Below are positions 9,884-18,578 of a DNA stretch of 64,000 bases, piece after piece (within the stretch, counting starts at the first letter, position 1; every line of letters starts with the position of its first letter). Below the pieces are notes generated by a model, which had not been told where the DNA came from, made no database searches, and was given only the letters and a program-made list of their open reading frames with translations. Position numbers and translations under genes: made by a program. The DNA is from Candidatus Gastranaerophilales bacterium. GTDB taxonomy: Bacteria; Cyanobacteriota; Vampirovibrionia; Gastranaerophilales; Gastranaerophilaceae. The stretch lies in the NCBI GenBank assembly GCA_944323875.1, contig CALUUH010000001.1, positions 123,894 through 187,893 on the forward strand, written 5' to 3'.

Positions 9884-9912
9884 TTGACAATATGCAAAAA
9901 TATTCATATAAT
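9884..9912 (+). promoter_or_regulatory. Consensus promoter of cassette 3
   Basis: Perfect TTGACA (9884-9889) and TATAAT (9907-9912) with a 17-base spacer, as strong as sigma-70 promoters get. A repressor is therefore expected. Confidence 0.85.
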
Positions 9913-9942
9913 CTGAATAGAAATACATAAAACAACGATTTG

Positions 9943-9958
9943 ATGAATAAAAATTCAT
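9943..9958. promoter_or_regulatory. Candidate operator of cassette 3
   Basis: Inverted repeat ATGAAT-AAAA-ATTCAT between the promoter and the ribosome site. Further ATTCAT copies occur at 9871-9876 and 9902-9907. Confidence 0.5.
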
Positions 9959-9971
9959 AGAAAGGAGATTT

Positions 9972-11375
9972 ATGAAAAAAGAGAGTAGAGTAACTAAAGT
10001 GAGTGGAGTGACAAAACAAGGCGAACAACAGTCGCTGCATTCCCTTCTACCTTTGGGAGAAGGTGGCCGCAGGCCGGATGAGGGTGCGGACGTAGTCCGC
10101 TCTTACACTCTGGAAAACGCTAAAGGCGGACAACAATCGTTACATTCCCTTCGCCCTATGGGAGAAGGTGGCCGGAGGCCGGATGAGGGTTTAAAGGAAA
10201 CCGTACGATGCAACAGCGATGAGATGCTGAAACAAGTTCAGCATGACGTACCCCGTCACGAAGCTACAGAGCCGGCCTCATGTAAATCCTTAGTGCCTCA
10301 GTGCCCTAGTGCCTTAGTAACTTCAAAGAAGGCCGCTTTTACATTAGCTGAGGTCCTAATCACCCTCGCCGTTATCGGCATTGTGGCTGCGATGACCTTG
10401 CCTGGGCTCATACAGAACCATAACGAGAAAGCATGGTCTACAGCTAAAGACCTTTGGGAAAAGAAACTCACTGAAATAGTCCGCAGAATGAACACTGACG
10501 GCGTCATGACAGGACACAATACTACAGAGGACTTTATGGATACTTTCAAACAATATATGAAAGTCATTAAAACCTGTGACAACACAGATATTAACAAATG
10601 TTACTCTCCTAAAGTCGTTACAACAGGCAGCAACGAAGAACCTTTGGAAGTCGAAACAGACAGCCTTACAAGCGCGTCCAGCATGGGACTTAGCGACTGG
10701 CAAACTAACACAAATACCATGAGTTTTGTTGTCGCGGACGGAACAACAGTTATTATGGCGTATCAGCCTGAATGTCCTTATGCAGATCCTATAGAAGATA
10801 CAGGGTCTCAAGTCTCTTGTATGGGCTATATGGTAGATGTAAACGGAAAGAAAGGACCTAATAGAGTAGGAAAAGATATTCAATTATCTTCTGGCGTAGC
10901 ATTCTCTACTTGCGATAACCCTATAGGTGACATGTGCTGGAGTACAGAATTTCAACCAACAGCAATAAATACATGTTCAGACGGAACAGAGGAAGATAAA
11001 GCATACGACCCAACAGGAGACAGCAACAGCTATTGTGCAAATAACTATTGGGCAGGAGCTAAAAAAGCATGCGATCAAAAGAACATGGAACTACCAACGA
11101 TGGCTCAACTAGCCCAATTAGCAAGTGAATTATATGTAAACTCAAGCGATGGAAGCGCAATAACAATAGGAGCAATGGAAGACAAATCCAACCTCAAAGT
11201 AAAGGACGAATACCAACAAAATCCTCCAATCAAATACAATGGTTACAACTATTGGTCCAGTGAGGAGTACAGCACTAACGACGCATACACTCGCAGCTTC
11301 AACTCGTCCTACAGCGGCTGGTACGACGGCTACAAGGGCAGCAGCAGTCGTCGCGCCTTGTGTATTTCCAACTAA
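9972..11375 (+). CDS. Type IV pilin-like protein with DGR-type variable C-terminus (cassette 3)
   Basis: 467 residues. AAAGGAG precedes ATG 9972. The leader of 122 residues starts MKKESRVTKVSGVTKQGEQQ. It then contains the repeat peptide PLGEGGRRPDEG twice and a palindrome-derived stretch (EMLKQVQHDV) before the mature Phe123. The constant region matches the other cassettes. The lectin-like part (YWAGAKKACDQKNMELPT) leads to the variable tail from about residue 424, ending RRALCISN. The promoter, operator and divergent XRE gene are all intact, so this is the most complete module in the window. Confidence 0.86.
   Translation: MKKESRVTKVSGVTKQGEQQSLHSLLPLGEGGRRPDEGADVVRSYTLENAKGGQQSLHSLRPMGEGGRRPDEGLKETVRCNSDEMLKQVQHDVPRHEATEPASCKSLVPQCPSALVTSKKAAFTLAEVLITLAVIGIVAAMTLPGLIQNHNEKAWSTAKDLWEKKLTEIVRRMNTDGVMTGHNTTEDFMDTFKQYMKVIKTCDNTDINKCYSPKVVTTGSNEEPLEVETDSLTSASSMGLSDWQTNTNTMSFVVADGTTVIMAYQPECPYADPIEDTGSQVSCMGYMVDVNGKKGPNRVGKDIQLSSGVAFSTCDNPIGDMCWSTEFQPTAINTCSDGTEEDKAYDPTGDSNSYCANNYWAGAKKACDQKNMELPTMAQLAQLASELYVNSSDGSAITIGAMEDKSNLKVKDEYQQNPPIKYNGYNYWSSEEYSTNDAYTRSFNSSYSGWYDGYKGSSSRRALCISN
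11241..11366 (+). other. Variable region of cassette 3
   Basis: From GGT TAC AAC to the codon before TCC AAC TAA. Over the first 27 codons it differs from cassette 4 by 11 bases. Ten of these are at codon positions 1 or 2, opposite to the mostly synonymous differences of the constant region. Confidence 0.7.
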
Positions 11376-11395
11376 GGACAGAGTCCTTAGTTGGA
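11367..11395 (+). promoter_or_regulatory. Post-VR hairpin overlapping the stop codon (cassette 3)
   Basis: 13-bp perfect stem TCCAACTAAGGAC / GTCCTTAGTTGGA with an AGA loop. The extra pairs AC/GT, absent in cassette 2, keep the stem perfect. Followed by CGTGACTA as in cassettes 1 and 2. Confidence 0.72.
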
Positions 11396-11903
11396 CGTGA
11401 CTAAGTGATTAAGTGACTAAGTGGTTACAAGAATAAGGCAATGTGGGACTTTTACCAATTGCCTTATTTTATTAACGAACTTAACGTCCTAACGTCTTAA
11501 AGTCTTAACGTCCTTTTAGGTAATGAGATTATTTTCTCGTTGCCTTTTTAACCTCTCCAAGGGGGAGGTCGAAATTCCGTGAGCGCAGCGAACTTGGAAT
11601 TTCGGGTGGGGGTTGAACGCGTAGCGTCCACAATTGACCCCCATCTGAAATTTCTAGTCTCGCTTTGCTCGCCAACAAATTTCTGTCTTCCCCCTCGGAG
11701 AAGACAATTCTTTCACTCTCTCCCAAGGGGAGAGGAATATTTTATCAGTAATGTACGAATTTTCTCGCATTACCCTATTTTGTAATAACAGTTCACTGTT
11801 AACAGTTCACAGTTCACTGTTTTGTAACCACATAATCACCTAGTCACTTAATCACTTAGTCCCCGAGTTACAGGTTGGCGGGGGCTACCCCAACTAATCT
11901 ACC
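11396..11903. other. Intergenic repeats after cassette 3
   Basis: No gene supported. Contains GTGACTAAGTGG units, a terminator, a block related to the leader of cassette 1 (GGGGGAGGTCGAAATTC, with TTCGGGTGGGGGTTGAACG, 11559-11625), further light repeats and the units GTTCACTGT and AGTCACTTAATCACTTAGTC at 11788-11865. Confidence 0.65.
11432..11470 (+). terminator. Terminator after cassette 3
   Basis: AATAAGGCAAT pairs with ATTGCCTTATT, followed by TTATT. Confidence 0.7.
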
Positions 11904-11933
11904 TTGAACAAATTTTTTCACATCGGATATAAT
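11904..11933 (+). promoter_or_regulatory. Promoter of the gene at 11997
   Basis: TTGAAC (11904-11909), 18-base spacer, TATAAT (11928-11933). Confidence 0.6.
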
Positions 11934-11996
11934 ACGTTTTAGTCATGAATAGTTATTTACGTAGCAAAATTTATTTTGTTTGGTTTTAATAAAAAT

Positions 11997-12566
11997 ATGA
12001 CAAAAATACAAAAAATAAGACAATACTTTACAACTCCAAACAAATGTTTTATTCCAAAGTGCAAAGCCCGCTGTTGTATTGACGCACCGCTTCCTGAAGG
12101 CTTTCTTCCGACAATGCAAAGCCGCATTCAACGGCCGATTTATAGTGCAGTAAACATAGGGAAAAATGATCCCCGGGATAAATTTAATTCAATCATATAT
12201 AACACGACTCCAAGTCCGCTTCAAGTGCTGGGTATTGACCCAAACGGCCATAAAGTAGTTGGGATTTCAAAAGATGTTATTGAAAAATTACAAATAAAAA
12301 GCATGGATGAGATCAAGGCTTTAATAGAAAATTATAGCGGGTATAAAAACTACTGTCCGTTTATAACACCGCAGGCCCGCTGTGCCGTATATGAGCACCG
12401 CCCTTCAATATGCCGGGAATTCGGAAGTTCTCCGCTCAAAATTGACTACTGTCCGGACAAAGCCAGCAGACTGGATATTATAAAAATGAGTATTAAAGCA
12501 ATGCTGAATTTTAAAGGCACATTTCAATACATAAAAGAAAGTATTCAAGCAAAGTTCTCAAAATAG
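11997..12566 (+). CDS. YkgJ-type cysteine-cluster protein
   Basis: 189 residues. The N-terminal cysteine cluster (CFIPKCKARCC, about residues 17-26) and the later Cys pair (YCPFITPQARCAVYEHRPSICREFG) match the YkgJ/UPF0153 group, thought to bind zinc or an Fe-S cluster. The molecular role is not settled. No signal peptide, so it is cytosolic. The ATG at 11997 is used; a TTG at 11976 would add seven residues, and neither has a clear ribosome site. A second, shorter family member is at 21427. Confidence 0.75.
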   Translation: MTKIQKIRQYFTTPNKCFIPKCKARCCIDAPLPEGFLPTMQSRIQRPIYSAVNIGKNDPRDKFNSIIYNTTPSPLQVLGIDPNGHKVVGISKDVIEKLQIKSMDEIKALIENYSGYKNYCPFITPQARCAVYEHRPSICREFGSSPLKIDYCPDKASRLDIIKMSIKAMLNFKGTFQYIKESIQAKFSK

Positions 12567-12827
12567 AATTAGAATGTTTTGTCGAGACACAATTCAATAA
12601 ACCCGTAACATAAGAAGTTTCTACTTAAAACTTTCTTTGAAAACGGCAAAGCCGATGTAAAGAATGTCAGAAATAAGATTAAATGCGAGCGTGCAAGATA
12701 ATTCCTCCATGTGTAATAGAAAATATTTCAAAATGTAAAAATTAAATTATGCAGTAGCAAGTTTTTGATTTACATCTGTTATATACATATAATTTTCAAG
12801 TTTTACTAACCATGAAAGGAAATATTT
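12567..12827. other. AT-rich intergenic region
   Basis: Nothing recognised beyond AAAGGAAAT serving the next start. Confidence 0.6.
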
Positions 12828-13391
12828 ATGCAAATTTCGCAAAATACTCAATCAGTTTACCCTAAATCAACCTCATTCGGTATGGCTCTCAAAATTACTC
12901 CGGCCGCTAAAGAAGCTTTAGAAAAAGCTACAATGAAAGAAATTGAACAACTGCAAAAAGCAGGTGAAGCTCTGAAAGATACTAAATACTATCATCTTGA
13001 AATAGGCGAAAATTTAACCCCGAGAATTGATTCTCCTTATGCAAATGCTTATACATCATATTTTAAGCCGATACAACCTACACAATATGATCAATTTTTC
13101 TCTTTTGAAACTAAATGGGACGGAACAACGATAGCTGGCAGAAGCAAAGGTCAAATAGTACATCCGACAATTATGTTTGATACAGCCGAACAAGCTCAAA
13201 AGGCGTATGCGCAAGTTAAGGATATGCATTATGATATTGACCGGGCAACTGCTCTTACCAAAATGCTGGATGATGCAGAAATAAAAAAACAGGGAGAAAA
13301 AGACGCGGACAGAGCACTTAAAGCAAAAATTAAAGCTGCAGCGCAGGATTTAATGGATAAATTCGGTGCTGAAAGCCATGTTAAATATTAA
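12828..13391 (+). CDS. Hypothetical protein, helical, FG-motif N-terminus
   Basis: 187 residues, no family recognised. It starts MQISQNTQSVYPKSTSFGMA, without a signal peptide. A helical stretch rich in Lys, Glu and Ala follows (about residues 25-55), then a mixed middle part, then another charged helix to the end. The gene at 62556 has a similar opening (MQTSNINFTG), suggesting a shared N-terminal tag in this lineage. AAAGGA precedes the start. Stands alone, ahead of a bidirectional terminator. Confidence 0.7.
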   Translation: MQISQNTQSVYPKSTSFGMALKITPAAKEALEKATMKEIEQLQKAGEALKDTKYYHLEIGENLTPRIDSPYANAYTSYFKPIQPTQYDQFFSFETKWDGTTIAGRSKGQIVHPTIMFDTAEQAQKAYAQVKDMHYDIDRATALTKMLDDAEIKKQGEKDADRALKAKIKAAAQDLMDKFGAESHVKY

Positions 13392-13417
13392 TAATTAACA
13401 TACACAATATAAAAGTT

Positions 13418-13446
13418 AAAGCTCTCTTTTTTTAGAGAGCTTTAGT
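13418..13446. terminator. Bidirectional terminator
   Basis: AAAGCTCTC and GAGAGCTTT around a T-rich loop, between the convergent genes ending at 13391 and 13475. Confidence 0.8.
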
Positions 13447-13474
13447 TTTAGAATAATCAATTTTATCTGCAGCA

Positions 13475-14305
13475 TTACATATCTAAAGCCAGATCCAGTG
13501 TTGGTGCTTTTGCAACAATAGCGCTTGAAGATATAATATCAACACCGGTTTCGGCAATTGTTCTTACGGTATCCAGATTTACATTGCCGCTGGCCTCTAC
13601 AATTGCACGGCCTGCAATATATTCACAAGCAGATTTCATATCAAATATTGTCATATTATCAAGCATAATTATGTCGGCCTTGCAGGCAACAGCTTCTTTT
13701 ACCTGCTCCAGTGTATCGCATTCTACTTCGATTTTATGCGCATGAGAAAGATTTTTTCTCAATTTTTCAACAGCATTTGTAATTGTGCCGGCAAGTCTTA
13801 TATGATTGTCCTTTATCATCGCGCAATCAGAAAGATTAAATCTGTGTAATGCGCCACCGCCTGTTTTAACCGCATATTTTTCAAATGCTCTGAAATTAGG
13901 AGTTGTTTTTCTTGTATCAACAATTTTGGCCGGTAATTCACCTATTGCATTTTGATACTTTGAAGTCTCGGTCGCAATTCCGCTCATGCGCTGTATGTAA
14001 TTTAGTGCAACCCTTTCTCCCATAAGCAGATATTTGGCCGGACCTGATATGTCTGCTATTTTATCACCTTTTTTAATCTTGTCGCCGTCTTTAAAATAAA
14101 ATTTTATTTTTATATCCTTGCATAATATTTCAAAGACAGTTTTAAAAACTTCACAACCGCATAAAATTCCGTCAGTTCTTGTGTTTAATGCGCCTTCCAG
14201 AAAATCGTTTTCTCCTGCAAGGTTTTCTGTTGTTATATCGCCAAATCCTATATCTTCAGCCAATGCCGCTTTTACATGATCCTCTACATAAAATTTAGTT
14301 AACAA
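13475..14305 (-). CDS. nadC: Quinolinate phosphoribosyltransferase
   Basis: 276 residues, full length. Converts quinolinate and PRPP to nicotinate mononucleotide in de novo NAD synthesis. Visible motifs are MSGIATETSKYQ, DTRKTTPNFRAFEKYAV, GGGALHRFNLSD, KDNHI and EASGNVNLDT. It overlaps the end of nadB by 11 bases, so the two are co-translated. The usual third gene, nadA, is not in the window. Confidence 0.96.
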   Translation of the reverse strand: MLTKFYVEDHVKAALAEDIGFGDITTENLAGENDFLEGALNTRTDGILCGCEVFKTVFEILCKDIKIKFYFKDGDKIKKGDKIADISGPAKYLLMGERVALNYIQRMSGIATETSKYQNAIGELPAKIVDTRKTTPNFRAFEKYAVKTGGGALHRFNLSDCAMIKDNHIRLAGTITNAVEKLRKNLSHAHKIEVECDTLEQVKEAVACKADIIMLDNMTIFDMKSACEYIAGRAIVEASGNVNLDTVRTIAETGVDIISSSAIVAKAPTLDLALDM

Positions 14306-15917
14306 AACTCAATTCTCCTTCTCTTTTTGTTAAACAACTGTGAATACATTCTTCGTTTGTATCCGGATAATCCAGTCTGCAATGTGCCCCGCGGGATTCT
14401 TTGCGGTTGAGGGCCGAGGTTGCAATAAGCATAGCAACCGTTAACATATTTTTGAATTCATATTCTGCTCTGTTCAGGCACTTTGTATGACGGGCAAAAT
14501 CAGATTTTAGATTTTTAATTTTTTCAACAGCAGTTGTCAAAGACTTACCGCTGCGCAAAATCCCCACATAATCCCACATGATATTTTGAAGTTCCTGTTT
14601 CAATGCAGAGATATCAATGTCATCCGGAATATCGTCATCTGTAGGATTATATTTGTCTATAACTTTTTTAATATCTGAATCAATTTGCTTAGGCGTTTTT
14701 AATTGCATATTGCGTAAAACATCCGCAACTTCATACGCGCAAACCACACATTCTAAAAGGGAATTGCTTGCAAGTCTGTTTGCGCCATGCAAACCTGTTG
14801 AAGCTGTTTCACCTATCGCGTATAATCCTTGTATTGAGGTTTCACCTTTTATATTTGTTTTTACACCGCCCATAAAATAGTGGGCTGCAGGTGCAACCGG
14901 AATAAAATCTTTTGAAATATCAATGCCGTTTTCCGCACATTTTTTTGAAATAGTAGGAAAACGTTTTGCCAGTTTTTCTTTTGGTATACAAGTTGCATTC
15001 AGATATACATTATTCAAATGTTTTTCAAGCATTTCATTGAAATTTGCACGCGTAACCACATCGCGCGGAGCAAGTTCTTTCATTTCATGGTATTTGTGCA
15101 TAAATTCAACACCATCGGCATCTACAAGTTTTGCCCCTTCACCTCTTACGGCTTCACTTATCAAAAATCGATTTTCTTCACCGTCTATAGCCAGCGCTGT
15201 CGGGTGGAACTGAACAAATTCCATATCCTGCATTACAGCTCCTGCATTGTAAGCAAGCGCAAGGCCGTCTCCAGTTGCCCCGATAGGATTTGTTGTATAT
15301 TTGTATAACTGTCCTATTCCGCCGGTTGCAAGTATTACAACGGAGGCATATATAGTTTCATATTCCTGTGTAATCTCATTAAATACAACGAGTCCGCGGC
15401 ATTGTTTTTCGGAATTAACAAGAAGTTCCACTGCTGTAGTATTTTCGTAAATTTCGATATTAGAATTTTCCTGAACCTTTTTACACAAAGCCAGTTCAAT
15501 CATCCGGCCTGTGGCATCGCCTCCTGCATGCAAGACACGATTTACACTGTGTGCAGCCTCAAGTGTGAAGGTTAATTCGTTATTCTCGTTTCTGTCAAAC
15601 TCAACACCGAATCTCATAAGATCTTTTATTACTGTATCAGAATTTTCAGAGATAAATTTGACAGTATTAAACTCACTCAATCCTGCTCCGGCTTTTATTG
15701 TATCGCTGATATGGGAAGCTGTTGAATCGTTTTTATTCTCTTTCATAACTCCGACCATACCGCCTTGAGCGTACATGGAATTACTTTCGCCTAATTGTGA
15801 TTTTGTAACCAAAAGTATTCCGTCAGGTAATGCCACCTGTTGTTCTATTTTCAAAGCTGCATACAAACCTGCAATACCGCTGCCAATAATTACCGTGGAA
15901 TATTTTGAGTATTTCAT
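14295..15917 (-). CDS. nadB: L-aspartate oxidase
   Basis: 540 residues. A flavoprotein that oxidises L-aspartate to iminoaspartate, the first step to quinolinate. The FAD-binding fold is at the N-terminus (TVIIGSGIAGLYAALK). The active-site part (RVLHAGGDATGRMIE, HPTAL, RGEGAKLVD) and the C-terminal helical domain are present. ATG 15917 is used because AAAAGG lies just upstream; a GTG at 15926 is inside that site. Its 5' region has an attenuator-like hairpin at 16007-16032. Confidence 0.95.
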   Translation of the reverse strand: MKYSKYSTVIIGSGIAGLYAALKIEQQVALPDGILLVTKSQLGESNSMYAQGGMVGVMKENKNDSTASHISDTIKAGAGLSEFNTVKFISENSDTVIKDLMRFGVEFDRNENNELTFTLEAAHSVNRVLHAGGDATGRMIELALCKKVQENSNIEIYENTTAVELLVNSEKQCRGLVVFNEITQEYETIYASVVILATGGIGQLYKYTTNPIGATGDGLALAYNAGAVMQDMEFVQFHPTALAIDGEENRFLISEAVRGEGAKLVDADGVEFMHKYHEMKELAPRDVVTRANFNEMLEKHLNNVYLNATCIPKEKLAKRFPTISKKCAENGIDISKDFIPVAPAAHYFMGGVKTNIKGETSIQGLYAIGETASTGLHGANRLASNSLLECVVCAYEVADVLRNMQLKTPKQIDSDIKKVIDKYNPTDDDIPDDIDISALKQELQNIMWDYVGILRSGKSLTTAVEKIKNLKSDFARHTKCLNRAEYEFKNMLTVAMLIATSALNRKESRGAHCRLDYPDTNEECIHSCLTKREGELSFVN

Positions 15918-15997
15918 AACGTTCACCTTTTATTTTATCAATAGACATTCTAAAACAAACGGGAAAATTTTTCCATATTTTTTAAGTTAATTTTTTA

Positions 15998-16032
15998 TAA
16001 AGAAAAGGCGACTCACACAAGTGTAAATCGCC
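15998..16032 (-). promoter_or_regulatory. Terminator-like hairpin upstream of nadB
   Basis: On the minus strand GGCGATTTACAC faces GTGTGAGTCGCC (two mismatches), followed by TTTTCTTT. It sits about 90 bases before nadB, with no minus-strand gene immediately upstream that needs a terminator. Could be an attenuator, riboswitch expression platform or the end of a small RNA. No aptamer recognised. Confidence 0.45.
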
Positions 16033-16305
16033 CAACTGCGAAAGGAGCAGTATAAATCAATTTATAAATACGATATACTTTGAATGTTAACACATTAATG
16101 CGATTTTTGCAAGTGGTATTTTTTTGGGGTTAAAAAGCTTAATATATAGTACTTTCAATAACTAATTCTCTGTTAAATTTTAATCCAAATAATATTTCGC
16201 AATATTAAACCGTTAATATTGTCTGTTTTTTGTTGAGACAAACCGATTAAACAATTACAAAAAGATTTTATATATATAATAGAAAAATTTATAAGGGGAA
16301 AAATT
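16033..16305. other. Intergenic, divergent promoters
   Basis: AT-rich. A TATAAT at 16275-16280 probably serves the response regulator. Nothing else recognised. Confidence 0.5.
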
Positions 16306-16974
16306 ATGAGTACAGAACCAATAAAAATATTGTTAGTTGAAGATCAAAAACTTATGCGTGTAGGCTTGAAATCCTTACTTGAGGGTCAGAACGAAATAGA
16401 GGTTGTCTCAGAAGCCCAGAGTGGAAAAGAAGCCATTGAAAAATATAAAATTATGCATCCGGATGTAATTTTGATGGATATCGGGCTGCCTGATATTTCC
16501 GGCATAGAGGCCGCAAAAAAAATCATTGAACATAACAGTAAAGCAAAAATCGTTATCTTAACCTCTCATTTAAGTGAACAGGAGGTTATGGATGCACTCC
16601 ATGCCGGAGCCTGCGCTTATGTTATGAAAGATATTAATACAGAATATTTAAAGATGATAATAAAAACCGTAAAAGACGGCGCAATGTGGTTAGATCCTCA
16701 GGTAGTACCTATATTAAGGGAAAAAAATTGCGGAGTAATCCCGCCGCGCCAGATTTCGCGTGCAATGTTCAAAGAGCAGCATGCAAATCTTACCCAGCGC
16801 GAATATGAAGTCCTGAAACTTGTTGTGGACGGCAAATCCAATAACGAAATTGCGCAGGAACTCACAATTTCTGAACACACTGCAAAAGCACATGTCTGCA
16901 ACATAATCCAAAAACTGGTAGTTGATGACAGAACACAGGCCGCTGTAAAAGCCTTGAAAGAAGGGCTTGTTTAA
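16306..16974 (+). CDS. NarL/FixJ-type response regulator
   Basis: 222 residues. N-terminal receiver domain with the acidic pocket (LLVEDQ), phospho-acceptor Asp58 (ILMDIGLPD) and the conserved Lys (YVMKDI). C-terminal LuxR-type helix-turn-helix (LTQREYEVLKLVVDGKSNNE, then TISEHTAKAHVCNI). A DNA-binding transcription factor switched by phosphorylation. GGGG precedes the ATG. No kinase adjoins it; the nearest is at 33656. Convergent with the next gene, overlapping by 4 bases. Confidence 0.93.
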   Translation: MSTEPIKILLVEDQKLMRVGLKSLLEGQNEIEVVSEAQSGKEAIEKYKIMHPDVILMDIGLPDISGIEAAKKIIEHNSKAKIVILTSHLSEQEVMDALHAGACAYVMKDINTEYLKMIIKTVKDGAMWLDPQVVPILREKNCGVIPPRQISRAMFKEQHANLTQREYEVLKLVVDGKSNNEIAQELTISEHTAKAHVCNIIQKLVVDDRTQAAVKALKEGLV

Positions 16975-17351
16975 TCAGCAGGAGTTGTGTAATTTTCAGG
17001 TTCTATTGAATTTGTGGTTGTTGTGCTGCTGCATTTTATAGCATTTCCTTCAACCGTACAATTGTTTTCGATATAATATTTCATTGCAGCCTTAAAGTCA
17101 TCCGTATCTTTTATATTTTTGATAATCTCCGCAATATAACTCTGAACATTTGCATTGCTTCTACCATCATCCAGAAGTTCTGTCAATATGTCCGAATTAT
17201 CCCATTCATTGTTGCCATATCGTATAGCATAAATAATCGCGTTCCTAAAATCCTGACGTTTACCGTAATCAGTATAGTTAACATCAGTTGGAGCAGCAAG
17301 AGTCTGCATTCCTAGCAACACTACCCCTAATAACACAAGAGTCCTTTTCAT
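16971..17351 (-). CDS. Small exported hypothetical protein
   Basis: 126 residues. The N-terminus is a clear signal peptide (MKRTLVLLGVVLLGMQTLAA), probably cleaved after Ala20. The mature part is acidic and helical, has two cysteines near the end (NNCTVEGNAIKCSS) that could form a disulfide, and finishes in a Thr-rich tail. No family recognised. Likely periplasmic or secreted. Confidence 0.75.
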   Translation of the reverse strand: MKRTLVLLGVVLLGMQTLAAPTDVNYTDYGKRQDFRNAIIYAIRYGNNEWDNSDILTELLDDGRSNANVQSYIAEIIKNIKDTDDFKAAMKYYIENNCTVEGNAIKCSSTTTTNSIEPENYTTPAD

Positions 17352-17448
17352 ATAAACCGCCTTTCAACTATATAATAACAAAAATATTGAATCTTGGCAA
17401 TATCTTGAAATTTTGTTAACTGAGTCCAGATTATCAATCATGTATTTG

Positions 17449-17670
17449 CTAATCTGAAAAATTAAACAGAGATACCACTTCGACTTCTAAGGTTTCACTA
17501 AATTTGGAGAGCGTTTTAAACGTTATGTTACGTTTGCCACGTTCAATATCACTTATATATCGTACATCTGCACCTATTTTTTCAGAAAGTTGTTCTTGAG
17601 TAAGGTTGCGCATATTGCGATAATATTTCAGGCGGATGCCAAATTTTTTTGTCAATTCTTCATAATTCAT
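17449..17670 (-). CDS. XRE-family HTH regulator paired with the pilin gene at 17773
   Basis: 73 residues, essentially only the DNA-binding domain (LKYYRNMRNLTQEQLSEKIG, VRYISDIERGKRNI). No ribosome site is visible. TAAAAT lies seven bases before the ATG, so it may be translated from a leaderless message. Divergent from the pilin gene with 102 bases between. Confidence 0.87.
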   Translation of the reverse strand: MNYEELTKKFGIRLKYYRNMRNLTQEQLSEKIGADVRYISDIERGKRNITFKTLSKFSETLEVEVVSLFNFSD

Positions 17671-17711
17671 ATTTTTTATTTTATCGTTTGTAAAATGTTA
17701 TATAAATCGTA

Positions 17712-17747
17712 TTGACATGATAATTAATACATATTATAATGATAATA
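17712..17747 (+). promoter_or_regulatory. Consensus promoter and overlapping palindrome
   Basis: TTGACA (17712-17717), 17-base spacer, TATAAT (17735-17740). The inverted repeat TATTAT-AATG-ATAATA (17732-17747) overlaps the -10 box, where a bound repressor would block polymerase. Confidence 0.75.
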
Positions 17748-17772
17748 CACAATATAATTAGGAGACCATGAC

Positions 17773-18450
17773 ATGAAAAAGGGATTTACTCTGGCAGAAG
17801 TATTAATCACACTTGCAATTATTGGAATCGTTGCCGCACTTACGATCCCCGGTTTAATAGAGGACTACAAAAAACGGGAATATGTTACCCGTCTGCAAAA
17901 GGGTATTTCAGTATTAAACAACGGTTTTAATTTAATGATGGCTGATGAAGGCGTGAACGAAATAGATCTATTGGAACTTCAGAAATGTAATCCTAGGGTT
18001 GTATCTTATTACGGTGATACTCAAAAATGTTTGCAGCCGTATTTTAAAAAATATTTTAATATCATTACCGATAACGCAATAGACGATCCGAGGGAATTTT
18101 ATCCGTGGCAAGATGTTACACCTCTTAGTGGTTCGGATAATACTTTACTAGGCTATTTAGGATTTGTTGCATACTATAATTTTATAACAGGGGACGGCAT
18201 ACTATATGTTCCATTTTCTTTTACAACAATAGGTGATGCATTAATTGATGTTAATGGTACTAAAGGTCCTAATCAAATTGGTCGTGATATATTCTGTTTA
18301 AAAAATGAGAATGGGATATTTGTTCCGCGCGGGATTGGAGAGTGGGATGACTCTGCCAGCACTGAATATTGTAATCCTGCGGCTGAAAATTCCGTCGGTT
18401 ACGGCTGTGCAGCAAGAATTGCGGCAGAAGGCTGGAAAATGAATTATTAA
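17773..18450 (+). CDS. Type IV pilin-like protein, short canonical leader
   Basis: 225 residues. Leader MKKG, mature protein from Phe5 (FTLAEVLITLAIIGIVAA), then a variable globular part with several cysteines and the DVNGTKGPNQIGRD motif that is also seen in the large cassettes. There is no repeat-derived leader and no lectin-like tail. It is the best guide in the window to the unmodified form of the family. AGGAG precedes the start. Filament assembly after prepilin peptidase cleavage is inferred. Confidence 0.9.
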   Translation: MKKGFTLAEVLITLAIIGIVAALTIPGLIEDYKKREYVTRLQKGISVLNNGFNLMMADEGVNEIDLLELQKCNPRVVSYYGDTQKCLQPYFKKYFNIITDNAIDDPREFYPWQDVTPLSGSDNTLLGYLGFVAYYNFITGDGILYVPFSFTTIGDALIDVNGTKGPNQIGRDIFCLKNENGIFVPRGIGEWDDSASTEYCNPAAENSVGYGCAARIAAEGWKMNY

Positions 18451-18578
18451 TCTTTATCCCGTAAATCTGTAGAAATTAAATGAGCTTGCTCAGCACTAAG
18501 TAAAGCAAAATTGTATCAAATTAAACCTCCGATAGCAAAATTTATTTTTACTGTTTTTAATATGTCAGGAGGTTTAAC

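Noticed and set aside
11945..11989. Fourteen-codon frame before the YkgJ-type gene
   Set aside because: No ribosome site and no recognisable leader-peptide features; position after the promoter could be chance.
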